This document shows positions 27,220-35,618 of a DNA stretch of 64,000 bases, one piece after another; positions within the stretch are counted from its first letter, which is position 1, and each line of letters starts with the position of its first letter. The stretch comes from SZUA-430 sp964547645 (GTDB taxonomy: Bacteria > Pseudomonadota > Alphaproteobacteria > Micropepsales > Micropepsaceae), in the NCBI GenBank assembly GCA_964547645.1, contig CAZJOM010000009.1, positions 1-64,000 of the forward strand, given 5' to 3'. The notes below the pieces were generated by a model. That model made no database searches, was not told the DNA's origin, and worked only from the letters and a program-made list of their open reading frames with translations. The position numbers were made by a program, and so were the translations under genes.

Positions 27220-27876
27220 ATGCGTTCGCCACAGTTACACGACGCCGTTGAGGCGCTCTACGCTGAATTCCGCGCGCCCAAACCGCGCACGATCGAAGGC
27301 TGTCCGTGCTGCACCGACCCGAAAGAGGTTTGTCTGCTGTTGGCCAAAAGCTTACGTGAACTCTCGGCCGATGACCTCAGCAACTACGGTTCCTCGCTTT
27401 TTCTGACGATGGGCGATGAGAGAGACTTCTTGTACTTCCTTCCACGCCTTTTCGACATCGCCACGTCGCAGGACTGGTGGCCGTCCCCCGAGGTGTTGCT
27501 CGACAAGCTCAAGCGAGCGCAATGGAACAACTGGCCGAAGCACCAACAGCAGGCCGTCCAGTGCGTGATCGAGGCGTGGTTCGCCGACAGGCTGGCGGCG
27601 CTCGAATCGTTGACGACGGAACAATTGTACGTCGACGGGGCGTCAATCGACGCTTTGTTGTGCGGCATCGCGCACGCCGGGTTGCCACTCGCGCCCTATC
27701 TTGAAGCGCTCGCAACGCATCAAGCTGCGCTGAAAGCGTGCTTCGACTGGCACGCACACGCATTCTTCAAACGAAGACACCTCGGCGATGGCTTCTGGAA
27801 GAACTGCCCCCAAGCCGAGGCTGAGGTGATGGCCTTCTACGAGTCGCCGCCAATTCGCGAACGTCTGGGATTCTGA
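27220..27876 (+). CDS. Hypothetical protein in the lysA-lptM islet
   Basis: I do not recognise this 218-residue soluble protein. It has an N-terminal GCPCCTDPKEVC cluster (three Cys, near residues 26-37), a Trp/aromatic-rich centre (DWWPSPEVLL, then AQWNNWPKHQQQAVQC) and a helical C-terminus ending FYESPPIRERLGF. It looks all-helical. The frame is open from 27160, but ATG 27220 starts the coherent part. It is on the opposite strand to its operon neighbours, and a truncated HigA-type antitoxin follows 11 bases later, so the two may be co-transcribed. Its composition is less GC-biased than the flanking lysA, consistent with acquired DNA. Confidence 0.65.
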   Translation: MRSPQLHDAVEALYAEFRAPKPRTIEGCPCCTDPKEVCLLLAKSLRELSADDLSNYGSSLFLTMGDERDFLYFLPRLFDIATSQDWWPSPEVLLDKLKRAQWNNWPKHQQQAVQCVIEAWFADRLAALESLTTEQLYVDGASIDALLCGIAHAGLPLAPYLEALATHQAALKACFDWHAHAFFKRRHLGDGFWKNCPQAEAEVMAFYESPPIRERLGF

Positions 27877-27887
27877 GATAATCCAAA

Positions 27888-28058
27888 ATGGCTGAAGTCA
27901 AACGAATCCGCGCAGAAGCCGACTACGAAGCGGCGCTGACCGAAGTAGCGCACCGTTGGGGAGCAAAACTCGGCACACCAGCGGGCGACCCGCTTGATGT
28001 TCTTGCGACGCAGATCGAAGCTTATGAAACGATGCACTTCCCCATGGACCCACCCTAG
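27888..28058 (+). pseudogene. Truncated HigA-type antitoxin
   Basis: A 56-codon frame starting MAEVKRIRAEADYEAAL and containing GTPAGDPLDVLATQIEAYE matches the N-terminal half of HigA-type (HTH) antitoxins. The stop comes right after MHFPMDPP, where full-length relatives continue into a helix-turn-helix (DPIEAI then the HTH). No HTH-coding sequence follows; the downstream bases are the 3' end of an unrelated minus-strand gene. No HigB toxin gene is adjacent. It is therefore probably a remnant, although the N-terminal domain alone could still bind a partner. Confidence 0.62.
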
Positions 28059-28456
28059 GCAGGTCGGCGAGCTTCGTTCGAGATTCGTCTCGTTGTCGTA
28101 CGCACGAACGGTATCTTCAGAACGGCATGGCTGGCGACCGTTTGCCAACCATCTTGGGCCATTCTCTGCAGCGTGCCTCCGACGTATCTACCCGATCGCC
28201 AAGTCGTCAGAATGGAGTACTCGCCGGAGACGAGACCGTCGAGCGCTATTTCAACGGTGCTCCTCACCTTCTCGAACGGAAAGAAGGTCGACCAAAACTC
28301 TGCAACACCTATGTTGAGCTCGTCGCAGTTCTGGCAACAAAGGGTGATCTCGAAACTAAGACACTCCTGCCGAGGCACGCGCATCAGAAGTTCGACATTC
28401 GGCTGATCGATCTTCTCAATCGCAAGGCGGTGCCTAGCCGCGAAGTCGCGGAACAT
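28055..28456 (-). CDS. Hypothetical protein in the lysA-lptM islet
   Basis: I do not recognise this protein. From ATG 28456 it has 133 residues. It contains FEITLCCQNCDEL near residue 38, a predicted strand/helix mix (STVEIALDGLVSGEYSILTTWRSGRYVGG) and a basic tail (RTTTRRISNEARRPA). The frame continues to a TTG at 28489, directly after the lptM stop, but there is no ribosome binding site. Its last 4 bases overlap the end of the truncated antitoxin on the other strand. It is probably transcribed from the argH-lptM operon. Confidence 0.6.
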   Translation of the reverse strand: MFRDFAARHRLAIEKIDQPNVELLMRVPRQECLSFEITLCCQNCDELNIGVAEFWSTFFPFEKVRSTVEIALDGLVSGEYSILTTWRSGRYVGGTLQRMAQDGWQTVASHAVLKIPFVRTTTRRISNEARRPA

Positions 28457-28490
28457 CTGCTCGGCCAACGGGCTGCAGTCGAGCGGCAAA

Positions 28491-28604
28491 CTACTTTGTG
28501 GCCGCGACCGATGCCTTCGGCGGCTCCAACGGCCCCTTCTTCCCGCAGGCGCTCACGCCCAAGCCGGCGACCAACGCCGCGACAATCAACACCCGCATGA
28601 TCAT
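28491..28604 (-). CDS. lptM: LptM-like small lipoprotein
   Basis: A 37-codon frame beginning MIMRVLIVAALVAGLGVSAC has a short signal peptide and lipobox (GVSAC), then GKKGPLEPPKAS, the conserved Gly-Lys-Lys-Gly-Pro-Leu-Glu-Pro-Pro motif of LptM (YifL). Family knowledge: LptM helps oxidative maturation of the LPS translocon protein LptD in the outer membrane, and the gene lies between argH/cyaY and lysA in many proteobacteria. The ATG at 28604 overlaps the argH stop (ATGA); ATG 28598 is an alternative. It is too short for most ORF finders. Confidence 0.88.
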   Translation of the reverse strand: MIMRVLIVAALVAGLGVSACGKKGPLEPPKASVAATK

Positions 28605-29983
28605 TTGAGCTGCTCCTGCCAAAACCGAACCTGTTCGCGGACCCGCTCCGGGGCCGTGCCGCCGAAACTGGTACGGCTGGCGACGGAGGCGTCCAAACTC
28701 AACACCGACTGTATATCGGCCGTGATGCCGGGCTCAACCGATTGCAGCTCGGCCAGCGTCAAATCGGCAAGCCCGCATTTGCGCGCTTCAGCCAAGGCGA
28801 CGATCCGCCCCGTCGCGTGATGCGCCTCGCGAAACGGCTTCTTCAGCACCCGCACGATCCAATCGGCGACGTCGGTCGCGGTCGAGAACGCTTCGCCCGC
28901 CGCGCGGCGCATCTCCGCCTCGTTGACCTGCAGGTCCTCGACCATGCCCGTCATCGCGGCCAGCGCCAACGCCGTGGAATCGGCCGCGTCAAACACCGCC
29001 TCCTTGTCTTCCTGCATGTCCTTCGCATAGGCGAGCGGCAGCCCCTTCATCACGCCAAGCAACGTGACGAGCGCCCCTGTTACCCGCGCCGACTTCGCGC
29101 GCACAAGCTCCGCGGCATCGGGGTTACGCTTCTGCGGCATGATGGATGAGCCCGTCGAGAACGCATCGCTAAGCCGGATGAAGCGAAACGCCGACGAACT
29201 CCAGAGCACGATCTCTTCAGCCAACCGGGACAGCTGCGTGCTCAAAATCGCGCACGCGCTCAAGAACTCTAGCGCGAAGTCCCGCGACGAAACCCCGTCC
29301 AACGAATTGCGCATCGGCCGCGCGAATTTCAGCCCCTTCGCCGTCGCCTCCCGGTCGATCGGAAACGAGGTCCCAGCGAGTGCGGCCGACCCCAACGGCG
29401 ACTCGTTTACCGACATCCGCGCCGAGGCAAAACGCGCCCGGTCCCGCGCTGCCATCTCGACATAAGCCAGCAGATGGTGCCCGAAGGTGATCGGCTGCGC
29501 CGTCTGCAGATGCGTGAACCCCGGCATCACGGTTGCCGAATGCGCTGAGGCCTTGGTCACCAGCGCCCGCTGAAACACAACCAGCCGAGCCTCCAGACTG
29601 TCGATTGCTTCCCGCACCCAGAGTCGAAAATCCGTCGCCACCTGGTCGTTGCGCGACCGGGCCGTGTGCAGGCGTCCGGCGGGCTCTCCGATCAAGTCCT
29701 TCAGCCGCGCCTCCACGTTCATGTGGATGTCTTCCAGCGCCCGCGAAAACGTGAATTTCCCTTGATCGATCTCGGACTTGATAGTGTCGAGACCGCGCAG
29801 AATGGCGGCCGCGTCCGCCTGCGCGATAATGCCGCGCTGGGCCAGCATCTCAGCATGGACTTTCGAGGCGGCGATATCTTGGGCATAAAGGCGGCGGTCG
29901 AAGTCGATGGAAGCGTTGATCTCCTCCATGATTTCGGCCGGGCCCCGTGCAAACCGGCCGCCCCACATTTCGTTCGTCGTCAT
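28601..29983 (-). CDS. argH: Argininosuccinate lyase
   Basis: The 460-residue enzyme splits argininosuccinate into arginine and fumarate, the last step of arginine synthesis. Visible are MWGGRFARGP at the N-terminus, HMNVEARL, LHTARSRNDQVATDFRLW near residue 110, VMPGFTHLQTAQP near 157 and the fumarase-superfamily signature GSSIMPQKRNPD near 280. The frame is open to 30052, but ATG 29983 (MTTNEMWGG) fits the family. It starts 22 bases from the divergent TlpA-like gene, so the two promoters must overlap. lptM follows with an ATGA overlap. Confidence 0.96.
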   Translation of the reverse strand: MTTNEMWGGRFARGPAEIMEEINASIDFDRRLYAQDIAASKVHAEMLAQRGIIAQADAAAILRGLDTIKSEIDQGKFTFSRALEDIHMNVEARLKDLIGEPAGRLHTARSRNDQVATDFRLWVREAIDSLEARLVVFQRALVTKASAHSATVMPGFTHLQTAQPITFGHHLLAYVEMAARDRARFASARMSVNESPLGSAALAGTSFPIDREATAKGLKFARPMRNSLDGVSSRDFALEFLSACAILSTQLSRLAEEIVLWSSSAFRFIRLSDAFSTGSSIMPQKRNPDAAELVRAKSARVTGALVTLLGVMKGLPLAYAKDMQEDKEAVFDAADSTALALAAMTGMVEDLQVNEAEMRRAAGEAFSTATDVADWIVRVLKKPFREAHHATGRIVALAEARKCGLADLTLAELQSVEPGITADIQSVLSLDASVASRTSFGGTAPERVREQVRFWQEQLK

Positions 29984-30005
29984 CGTCTCTCGCGAAAGTC
30001 GTTGA

Positions 30006-30587
30006 ATGACCGCATCCTGGCGGATCGTCGTGATTGTGCTGATCGGGGCCATATTGGCCGCCGTGGGCTTCGCCGTCTACCTCAAGTCGGGCCTTAACGA
30101 TGAAGAACCGCCGACCAAGTTGGGCGGGATCGAGAACTTCATCCCGGCGCGCGAAATAACGCGTGCGCCGATGACGGAGTTTCTTGATCTAAGCGGCGCG
30201 AAGATCAATTTGGAGCGCTTCCGCGGCAAAGTGGTCGTGCTCAATCTCTGGGCCACCTGGTGCACGCCGTGCGTCGCCGAGATGCCGATGCTCGACCGTT
30301 TGCAGCAGCAGCTTGCGCCGCTGGGTGTCGTCGTCGTGGCACTCTCGATCGACCGCGGCGGTCCTCCGGTCGTCCAGGGCTTCTTCAACGAGCACGAAAT
30401 CAAGCACCTGGGCGTCTACGTCGATCCGACAATGCGCGCGCAAGGCGATTTCAAAGTCATCGGGCTGCCGACGACCGTGCTGATCGACCGCGACGGCAAC
30501 GAACGCGGCCGTCTCGTCGGCCCAGCCGAGTGGGACGACGCGAAAGCTGCCGACCTGGTGCTCAGCGCCAGCGTGCCGCCGCGATAG
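30006..30587 (+). CDS. tlpA: TlpA-family membrane-anchored thiol-disulfide reductase
   Basis: The 193-residue protein has an N-terminal membrane helix (about residues 7-27) and a periplasmic thioredoxin domain with the active-site pair in WATWCTPCVAEMP (Cys86 and Cys89) and the cis-Pro loop in VIGLPTTVLID. Family knowledge: TlpA-like proteins keep periplasmic cysteines reduced, often for cytochrome c or copper-site maturation. Divergent argH next to tlpA is a common alphaproteobacterial arrangement. The next gene starts 3 bases after its stop and is probably in the same operon. Confidence 0.9.
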   Translation: MTASWRIVVIVLIGAILAAVGFAVYLKSGLNDEEPPTKLGGIENFIPAREITRAPMTEFLDLSGAKINLERFRGKVVVLNLWATWCTPCVAEMPMLDRLQQQLAPLGVVVVALSIDRGGPPVVQGFFNEHEIKHLGVYVDPTMRAQGDFKVIGLPTTVLIDRDGNERGRLVGPAEWDDAKAADLVLSASVPPR

Positions 30588-30590
30588 ACA

Positions 30591-31268
30591 ATGGCAGCCA
30601 ACGTCACCGGATCGATCTTCGACCTGACCGGCGTGGCCGGCGCGCAGTTCGTCGCCATGATCATCGGCGCGTTCCTCGCAAGCACCGGCGGCTTTCTGGT
30701 GACCTGGCTGCTCGATCGCTTGGCGCGCAAGCGGCAGGAACGTTCGATCGCGCTCGTCTGCCTTGACCTAGTCGCCTCGCTGACCGTTCTGACCACGCTG
30801 GCCAAGGACGCCCGCGCCAGAGGCAATCCCTACGGCCCCTACACCGTTCGGCTCGTCCGCACCTGCATGCGCGACCTCAGCGTCTACGAGCGCAATCGCG
30901 AGCGCATCGCCGACATCTCGGACCCCGACGTGCGTGCGGAAATCTACCAGTGCATGGCACGCATCACGTTGGCGGTCGAAGGCATCCTGGCTGAAACCGA
31001 GTCGATCGCGAGCGTCAACGAAGCGATCGCCGGGGCTCAAGCCGCGGGAAACGCTGCCAAGGTCGGCGACTTGTCGGCCGAGCTTAGGGAGCGCGAAGAC
31101 CGTCGCAACACTTCGTTCGAGTTCCTATTGGAAACGACCGACGAACTCTGCGCGCCTCTCGCGGTCAAACTTCGCGAGATCGCCAAATCCGACCCGCAGA
31201 ATCTGAGCGCGATCGTTGCGGCGAACACTCAAGCCGCCGCTGGCGTTCCGAAGGCGCTGGACGACTGA
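30591..31268 (+). CDS. Hypothetical membrane-anchored helical protein
   Basis: I do not recognise this 225-residue protein. A membrane helix lies at about residues 17-42 (QFVAMIIGAFLASTGGFLVTWLL), followed by a basic RKRQER and a long helical cytoplasmic part with no motif. It follows the TlpA-like gene by 3 bases and ends 1 base before the convergent oxidoreductase gene. The coupling to tlpA suggests a membrane partner for that protein, but this is only inferred from position. Confidence 0.68.
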   Translation: MAANVTGSIFDLTGVAGAQFVAMIIGAFLASTGGFLVTWLLDRLARKRQERSIALVCLDLVASLTVLTTLAKDARARGNPYGPYTVRLVRTCMRDLSVYERNRERIADISDPDVRAEIYQCMARITLAVEGILAETESIASVNEAIAGAQAAGNAAKVGDLSAELREREDRRNTSFEFLLETTDELCAPLAVKLREIAKSDPQNLSAIVAANTQAAAGVPKALDD

Positions 31269-31269
31269 G

Positions 31270-32418
31270 CTACACGCCCATCGCGCCGTCGAGCGTCGTC
31301 CACATGGCGGTACAATCGACGATCTGGCCCAGCGCCAACGCCTTATCGATGGCCATGACGGTCAAACCCGCCTCGATTGCGTGGAAGGGCGACACCGGAA
31401 ACTCCGCCTCGTTCTCAAGTGCCGCGATAAGATCGCGCGCCATGGAAAAGTCGGCGCCGTTATGGTCGCTCTCCGACACCTGAAACTGTTTGCGATACGG
31501 CGGGCTGAGATCGAGACTTCGCCGCCACATCAGCGTGTTGCGGACCAGATCCATGATCAACGTCCCCTCGGTTCCCGCTACGTACCAGCGCCGCTCGCGC
31601 AAGGCCGTGCTGCTGTTGGCCTGGAAGGACAACTGCACGCCGTTCGCATATTCGATCAGGGCCGTCTGGTGGTCCGTGACGTCCATATCGCTTGCGAACG
31701 CGTCGGCATCGGCCGCCCAGCCGCCGGGCCAAAGCTCGAAAGCAGGACTTCCGTCCGAATAGCTGCGCGCGGCCGGTTCGCGATCGCGACGAAAGATACC
31801 CCGCCCGCCGAAGCTCACCACACGCTGCGGTCGCGCGCCGGCGATATCGCCGAAAATATCGAAGTCGTGGCACACTTTGTCGAGCAGGAACGAACCGCCC
31901 CACTCGCGCTTGCGCCGCCAGTTGCGTGCCAAATAGGCGCCGTGTTCCGGTGGCAGATGTTCAGTCGCATCGATCGAGACGATCTGACCGAGGTGCCCCT
32001 CTTGGATGACCGAAAGCGCCTCGCGAATGATCGGTGCGGACCGCAGCACGAGCCCGACGAAGAGCGACGGTGTCGCTTCGTTGGAGAGCCGCTGCGCCAG
32101 CGCATATGACTCGTTTTCCGTCCGCACGATCGGCTTCTCGGCGAACACCGGCGCCTCCCCGTAGAGGGCCAGCATCAAATGCTCGGCGTGCAGGTGATTT
32201 GGCGACCCAATCAACACCAAGTCGTGCTTGCCCGCCGTCAGCAGCTGCTCCACGCTGCTCAGCGCGCCACCGACCTTGATCCCCTCGCGAACGACGCGCT
32301 CCAGCCCGACAGGCTCCGGGTCCACATAGTTTGCGACTTCGAAATCGGCGCCGGCGGCCTTGAGCGCCGACAAGACGGCGGAGATGCGTTGGCCCAGCCC
32401 TATGACGGCGAACCGCAT
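31270..32418 (-). CDS. Gfo/Idh/MocA-family oxidoreductase
   Basis: The 382-residue protein has an N-terminal NAD(P)-binding Rossmann fold (FAVIGLGQRISAVL near residue 4), LVLIGSPNHLHAEH near 70 and the family EKPIVRT near 95. A C-terminal GFO_IDH_MocA domain includes the GGSFLLDKVCHDFDIF motif near 177. These enzymes oxidise or reduce sugar alcohols, sugars or bile-pigment-like substrates; the substrate here is unknown. The start is ATG 32418 (a GTG lies one codon before). It lies 7 bases downstream of the VOC gene on the minus strand. Confidence 0.87.
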   Translation of the reverse strand: MRFAVIGLGQRISAVLSALKAAGADFEVANYVDPEPVGLERVVREGIKVGGALSSVEQLLTAGKHDLVLIGSPNHLHAEHLMLALYGEAPVFAEKPIVRTENESYALAQRLSNEATPSLFVGLVLRSAPIIREALSVIQEGHLGQIVSIDATEHLPPEHGAYLARNWRRKREWGGSFLLDKVCHDFDIFGDIAGARPQRVVSFGGRGIFRRDREPAARSYSDGSPAFELWPGGWAADADAFASDMDVTDHQTALIEYANGVQLSFQANSSTALRERRWYVAGTEGTLIMDLVRNTLMWRRSLDLSPPYRKQFQVSESDHNGADFSMARDLIAALENEAEFPVSPFHAIEAGLTVMAIDKALALGQIVDCTAMWTTLDGAMGV

Positions 32419-32425
32419 CACGGCT

Positions 32426-32785
32426 TCACATTTCCACCCGCGGGCAGCCGACGCGTAGCGAGTTGCCGTTGATGTCGATCAGCACGAACTCCGGCACGCC
32501 CCAAGGCTTCTGCTCGATCGGCATCAACTTGCCGACCTTCGCCGCCGCAAACGTGTCGAACATCGCCTTCAAATTGTCGGTGTAGATGTAGCACGTGTGA
32601 TCGCGGATCGTGCCGTCAATGCCCGGCGCCTCGAAGAACTGAATCTGCACGCCATCGCGCATCATGAACAGGAACGAGTCCGGCGGATCCTGCTCATGCG
32701 CGCAAATGAATCCCAGCTTCTCGTAGAACGCGCGCGTCTCCTTCGAGTTGCGCATCGGCAGCGTTGGGACCGCAAAGTCTGGCAT
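32426..32785 (-). CDS. Glyoxalase/bleomycin resistance (VOC) family protein
   Basis: The 119-residue protein has the paired beta-alpha-beta-beta-beta module of VOC proteins: ETRAFYEKLGF near residue 16, MMRDGVQIQFFEAPG near 41, DHTCYIYTDN near 62 and PEFVLIDINGNSLRVG near the end. The sequence fits a small bleomycin-resistance-type member, but the substrate is unknown. The frame is open to 32944; ATG 32785 begins the conserved MPDFAVPTLP. Its ATG shares one base with the hbd stop (TAATG), so it is coupled to hbd. Confidence 0.83.
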   Translation of the reverse strand: MPDFAVPTLPMRNSKETRAFYEKLGFICAHEQDPPDSFLFMMRDGVQIQFFEAPGIDGTIRDHTCYIYTDNLKAMFDTFAAAKVGKLMPIEQKPWGVPEFVLIDINGNSLRVGCPRVEM

Positions 32786-33660
32786 TAGCGCGTCGGCACC
32801 GGTTTCTCGCCGCGGTAATCGTAGAACCCGCGCTTCGTTTTCTGCCCAAGCCAGCCGGCTTCCACGTATTTCACCAGAAGCGGGCAGGGCCGGTACTTTG
32901 AATCCGCAAGACCCTCGTACAGCACTTGCATCACCGACAAACACGTATCGAGCCCGATGAAATCGGCCAACTGCAGCGGCCCCATCGGATGGTTCGCGCC
33001 AAGCCGCATGGCCGTGTCGATCGCCTCCACCGTGCCGACGCCTTCATAGAGCGTGTAGACGGCTTCGTTTATCATCGGCAGCAAAATGCGGTTGACGATG
33101 AAAGCCGGAAAATCTTCCGAGTTCGCCGACGTCTTGCCGAGCCGCTTGACCAGCCCTTGCACCGTCAAGAACGTCTCTTCCTCCGTCGCGATCCCGCGGA
33201 TCAACTCGACGAGCTGCATCAGCGGAACCGGGTTCATGAAGTGTAGCCCGATGAACCGCTCCGGCCGGTCGGTCACGGCGGCCAGCCGCGTGATCGAGAT
33301 CGACGACGTATTCGTCGCGATCATCGCTTGCTGCGACAGCTTTGGACAAAGGTCGCGGAAAATCTGCTTCTTGACCTTCTCGTCTTCTGTTGCGGCTTCG
33401 ATCGCCAGATCGACCTTCGCGAACTCGTCGAGTGACGGCGCCGCGTGGATGTGCTTCAGCGCCTTGTCCTTCTCCGCATCGCTGATCTTGCCGCGCGCGA
33501 CCTGCCGCGAAAGATTGCCCGAGATGATCTCGAACGCCGCCTCGATTCGCTCGCGCTTCACGTCGTTGATCAACACGTCGTAGCCCGCGAGCGCGCACAC
33601 ATGGGCGATACCGTTGCCCATCTGCCCTGCGCCGATTACGCCAATACGTTGAATTTCCAT
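32785..33660 (-). CDS. hbd: 3-hydroxybutyryl-CoA dehydrogenase
   Basis: The 291-residue enzyme has an N-terminal Rossmann domain (IGVIGAGQMGNGIAHVCA near residue 6), ATNTSSISIT near 113, GLHFMNPVPLMQLVE near 137 and the C-terminal dehydrogenase domain with PAFIVNRILLPMINEA near 183 and HPMGPLQLADFIGLD near 225. It interconverts (S)-3-hydroxybutyryl-CoA and acetoacetyl-CoA with NAD(P). It supplies crotonyl-CoA metabolism, which leads to ccr in this window. ATG 33660 has AGGTG upstream. etfA and etfB lie upstream on the same strand. Confidence 0.95.
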   Translation of the reverse strand: MEIQRIGVIGAGQMGNGIAHVCALAGYDVLINDVKRERIEAAFEIISGNLSRQVARGKISDAEKDKALKHIHAAPSLDEFAKVDLAIEAATEDEKVKKQIFRDLCPKLSQQAMIATNTSSISITRLAAVTDRPERFIGLHFMNPVPLMQLVELIRGIATEEETFLTVQGLVKRLGKTSANSEDFPAFIVNRILLPMINEAVYTLYEGVGTVEAIDTAMRLGANHPMGPLQLADFIGLDTCLSVMQVLYEGLADSKYRPCPLLVKYVEAGWLGQKTKRGFYDYRGEKPVPTR

Positions 33661-33736
33661 GGCACCTATCTCAAAGCCGTTTCGCGCGTACATTCCCGCG
33701 CGCCTAAGTTGTTTGTGGTTTCCCCGGCCGTTCGCC

Positions 33737-34681
33737 CTAGTAGCCCTGCTTCTTCAGCTCGTCGTCCAATTCCGGCACCGCCTTGAACAGGTCTGCGACG
33801 AGTCCGTAGTCGGCCACTTGGAAGATCGGGGCTTCTTCGTCCTTGTTGATGGCGACGATGACCTTTGAGTCTTTCATACCCGCCAAATGCTGAATGGCGC
33901 CTGAAATGCCGACAGCGATGTATAGCTCCGGCGCCACGACTTTGCCGGTCTGCCCGACTTGGTAGTCGTTCGGCACGAAGCCCGCATCGACAGCAGCCCG
34001 GCTCGCGCCGACGGCAGCCTTCAAGCGGTCCGCGACCTTCTCCAGCAGGTGGAAGTTCTCACCCGACTGCATACCGCGCCCGCCCGACACGACGACGCGC
34101 GCCGCCGCCAGTTCCGGCCGCTCCGACTTCGAAAGCTCTTCGCGCACGAATTCCGAAACGCCAGGACTTTTCGCCGCGCTGACCGCTTCGACCGAAGCCG
34201 AGCCCGTCTGCTCTGCCGCCTTGAACGCGGTCGAGCGCACGGTGATCACCTTCTTCGCTCCAGCCGGCGCCTGCACCTGCTGCATCGCGTTGCCGGCATA
34301 GATCGGCCGGGTGAACGTGTCGGGGGCATCGACCGAAACGATCTCGGAAATCTGCGCCGCATCGAGCGCAGCCGCTATCCGCGGCATGAAGTTCTTGCCG
34401 CTGACCGACGCGGGCGAGAGCACCGCGTCGTACTTGCCGGCAAGTTCGACGACGAGCGCCGCCATGTTCTCAGCCAGCTGGTTGGCATACTGCGCGTCGT
34501 CCGCGAGCAGCACCTTCGCGGCGCCCGCGATCTTGGCCGCCGCGTCCGCAACACCGCGCACATTGTGCCCGGCGACCAACACGTCGACCGGTCCGCCCAG
34601 CGCCGCTGCAGCCGTCATCGACTTCGCAGTGGAATCCTTCAACGACTTGTTGTCGTGTTCGGCAATCAGAAGAACGGCCAT
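33737..34681 (-). CDS. etfA: Electron transfer flavoprotein alpha subunit
   Basis: The 314-residue subunit has an N-terminal ETF domain and a C-terminal FAD-binding domain with VVSGGRGMQS near residue 200, GASRAAVDAGFVPNDYQVGQTGKVVAPELYI near 240 (conserved GQTGK) and HLAGMKDSKVIVAINKDEEAPIF near the end. Together with EtfB it carries electrons from acyl-CoA dehydrogenases to ETF-ubiquinone oxidoreductase. It starts 1 base after the etfB stop. Mcd at 38.7-40.3 kb is a likely electron donor. Confidence 0.96.
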   Translation of the reverse strand: MAVLLIAEHDNKSLKDSTAKSMTAAAALGGPVDVLVAGHNVRGVADAAAKIAGAAKVLLADDAQYANQLAENMAALVVELAGKYDAVLSPASVSGKNFMPRIAAALDAAQISEIVSVDAPDTFTRPIYAGNAMQQVQAPAGAKKVITVRSTAFKAAEQTGSASVEAVSAAKSPGVSEFVREELSKSERPELAAARVVVSGGRGMQSGENFHLLEKVADRLKAAVGASRAAVDAGFVPNDYQVGQTGKVVAPELYIAVGISGAIQHLAGMKDSKVIVAINKDEEAPIFQVADYGLVADLFKAVPELDDELKKQGY

Positions 34682-34682
34682 G

Positions 34683-35432
34683 TCAGATAACCCCCGCTTC
34701 GTTCTTCAGTTTCTCGACCAGTTCCTGCACGGTCTTGACCTTGACGCCGCCCTTGCGCTTCGGCGGCTCGCTGACCTTGAGGACTTTCAGCCGCGGCGTG
34801 ACGTCGACGCCGTAATCGGCAGGCGACTTCTCGTCGATCGGCTTTTTCTTGGCCTTCATAATGTTTGGCAGCGAGGCATAGCGCGGCTCGTTCAAACGCA
34901 GGTCCGTCGTCACAATCGCGGGCAGGTTCAGCTTCACCGTCTGCAAACCGCCATCGACTTCGCGCGTCACGTCGGCCTTGCCGCCTTCGATAACAACCTT
35001 CGAAGCGAAAGTGCCTTGGCCCCAGCCGAGCAGCTGCGCCAGCATCTGACCCGTCTGATTGCAGTCGTCGTCGATCGCCTGCTTGCCCAGAATGATCAGC
35101 TGCGGTCCTTCAGCCTTCGCGATCGCGGCCAACACTTTGGCGACGGCAATCGGTTCGACCTCGTGCGGGACCTTAACCAGGATCCCGCGGTCCGCACCCA
35201 TCGCGAGTGCGGTTCGAATGGTCTCTTGGCACTCTTGCGGGCCGACGGAGACGGCGATGATTTCTGTCGCCACGCCCTTTTCTTTGAGCCGAATCGCTTC
35301 TTCGACCCCGATCTCATCGAACGGGTTCATCGACATCTTCACGTTGGCAAGATCGACGCCCGTTTGATCCGCCTTGACGCGGATTTTTACGTTGTAGTCG
35401 ACCACGCGCTTGATCGGGACAAGCACCTTCAT
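34683..35432 (-). CDS. etfB: Electron transfer flavoprotein beta subunit
   Basis: The 249-residue subunit begins MKVLVPIKRVVDYNVKI and has SMNPFDEIGVEEAIRLKE near residue 33, and then the AMP-binding LIILGKQAIDDDCNQTGQMLAQLLGW near 113. It binds AMP and supports EtfA. The frame is open to 35537, but ATG 35432 is the family start. A TTGTGC-N3-GCACAA palindrome lies 80-94 bases upstream. etfB-etfA-hbd-VOC-oxidoreductase form a compact minus-strand run. Confidence 0.96.
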   Translation of the reverse strand: MKVLVPIKRVVDYNVKIRVKADQTGVDLANVKMSMNPFDEIGVEEAIRLKEKGVATEIIAVSVGPQECQETIRTALAMGADRGILVKVPHEVEPIAVAKVLAAIAKAEGPQLIILGKQAIDDDCNQTGQMLAQLLGWGQGTFASKVVIEGGKADVTREVDGGLQTVKLNLPAIVTTDLRLNEPRYASLPNIMKAKKKPIDEKSPADYGVDVTPRLKVLKVSEPPKRKGGVKVKTVQELVEKLKNEAGVI

Positions 35433-35511
35433 CAGGCTGGTTCTCTCCAGTGGGATTGGGCTGTGCTGTGGGCGCGGGAGCGCACCGGCAGCCGGAATGT
35501 TATTCCTGTAA

Positions 35512-35526
35512 TTGTGCGGTGCACAA
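35512..35526. promoter_or_regulatory. Candidate operator upstream of etfBA (TTGTGC-N3-GCACAA)
   Basis: A perfect 6-bp inverted repeat with a 3-base centre, extended by A/T-rich flanks (TAATTGTGC and GCACAAATTA), 80 bases before the etfB ATG. The same half-site TTGTGC-N3-GCA occurs upstream of ccr (43434-43448). A TetR- or PhaR-like regulator is possible; no regulator gene is adjacent. Confidence 0.5.
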
Positions 35527-35593
35527 ATTACGTGCAACCGCCAATCGTGTCAACGAAACCGGGGTTTGAGCCGCGGAATAAGATTAACGGGCT

Positions 35594-35615
35594 TTGGGAG
35601 GTCGGAGCCCCCCAA
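35594..35615 (-). terminator. Possible terminator after the rhomboid gene
   Basis: Read on the minus strand, TTGGGGGG and CCTCCCAA can pair around a 6-base loop, just after the rhomboid stop codon at 35619. A run with several T follows, but no strong T tract. Confidence 0.35.
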
Positions 35616-35618
35616 CCC

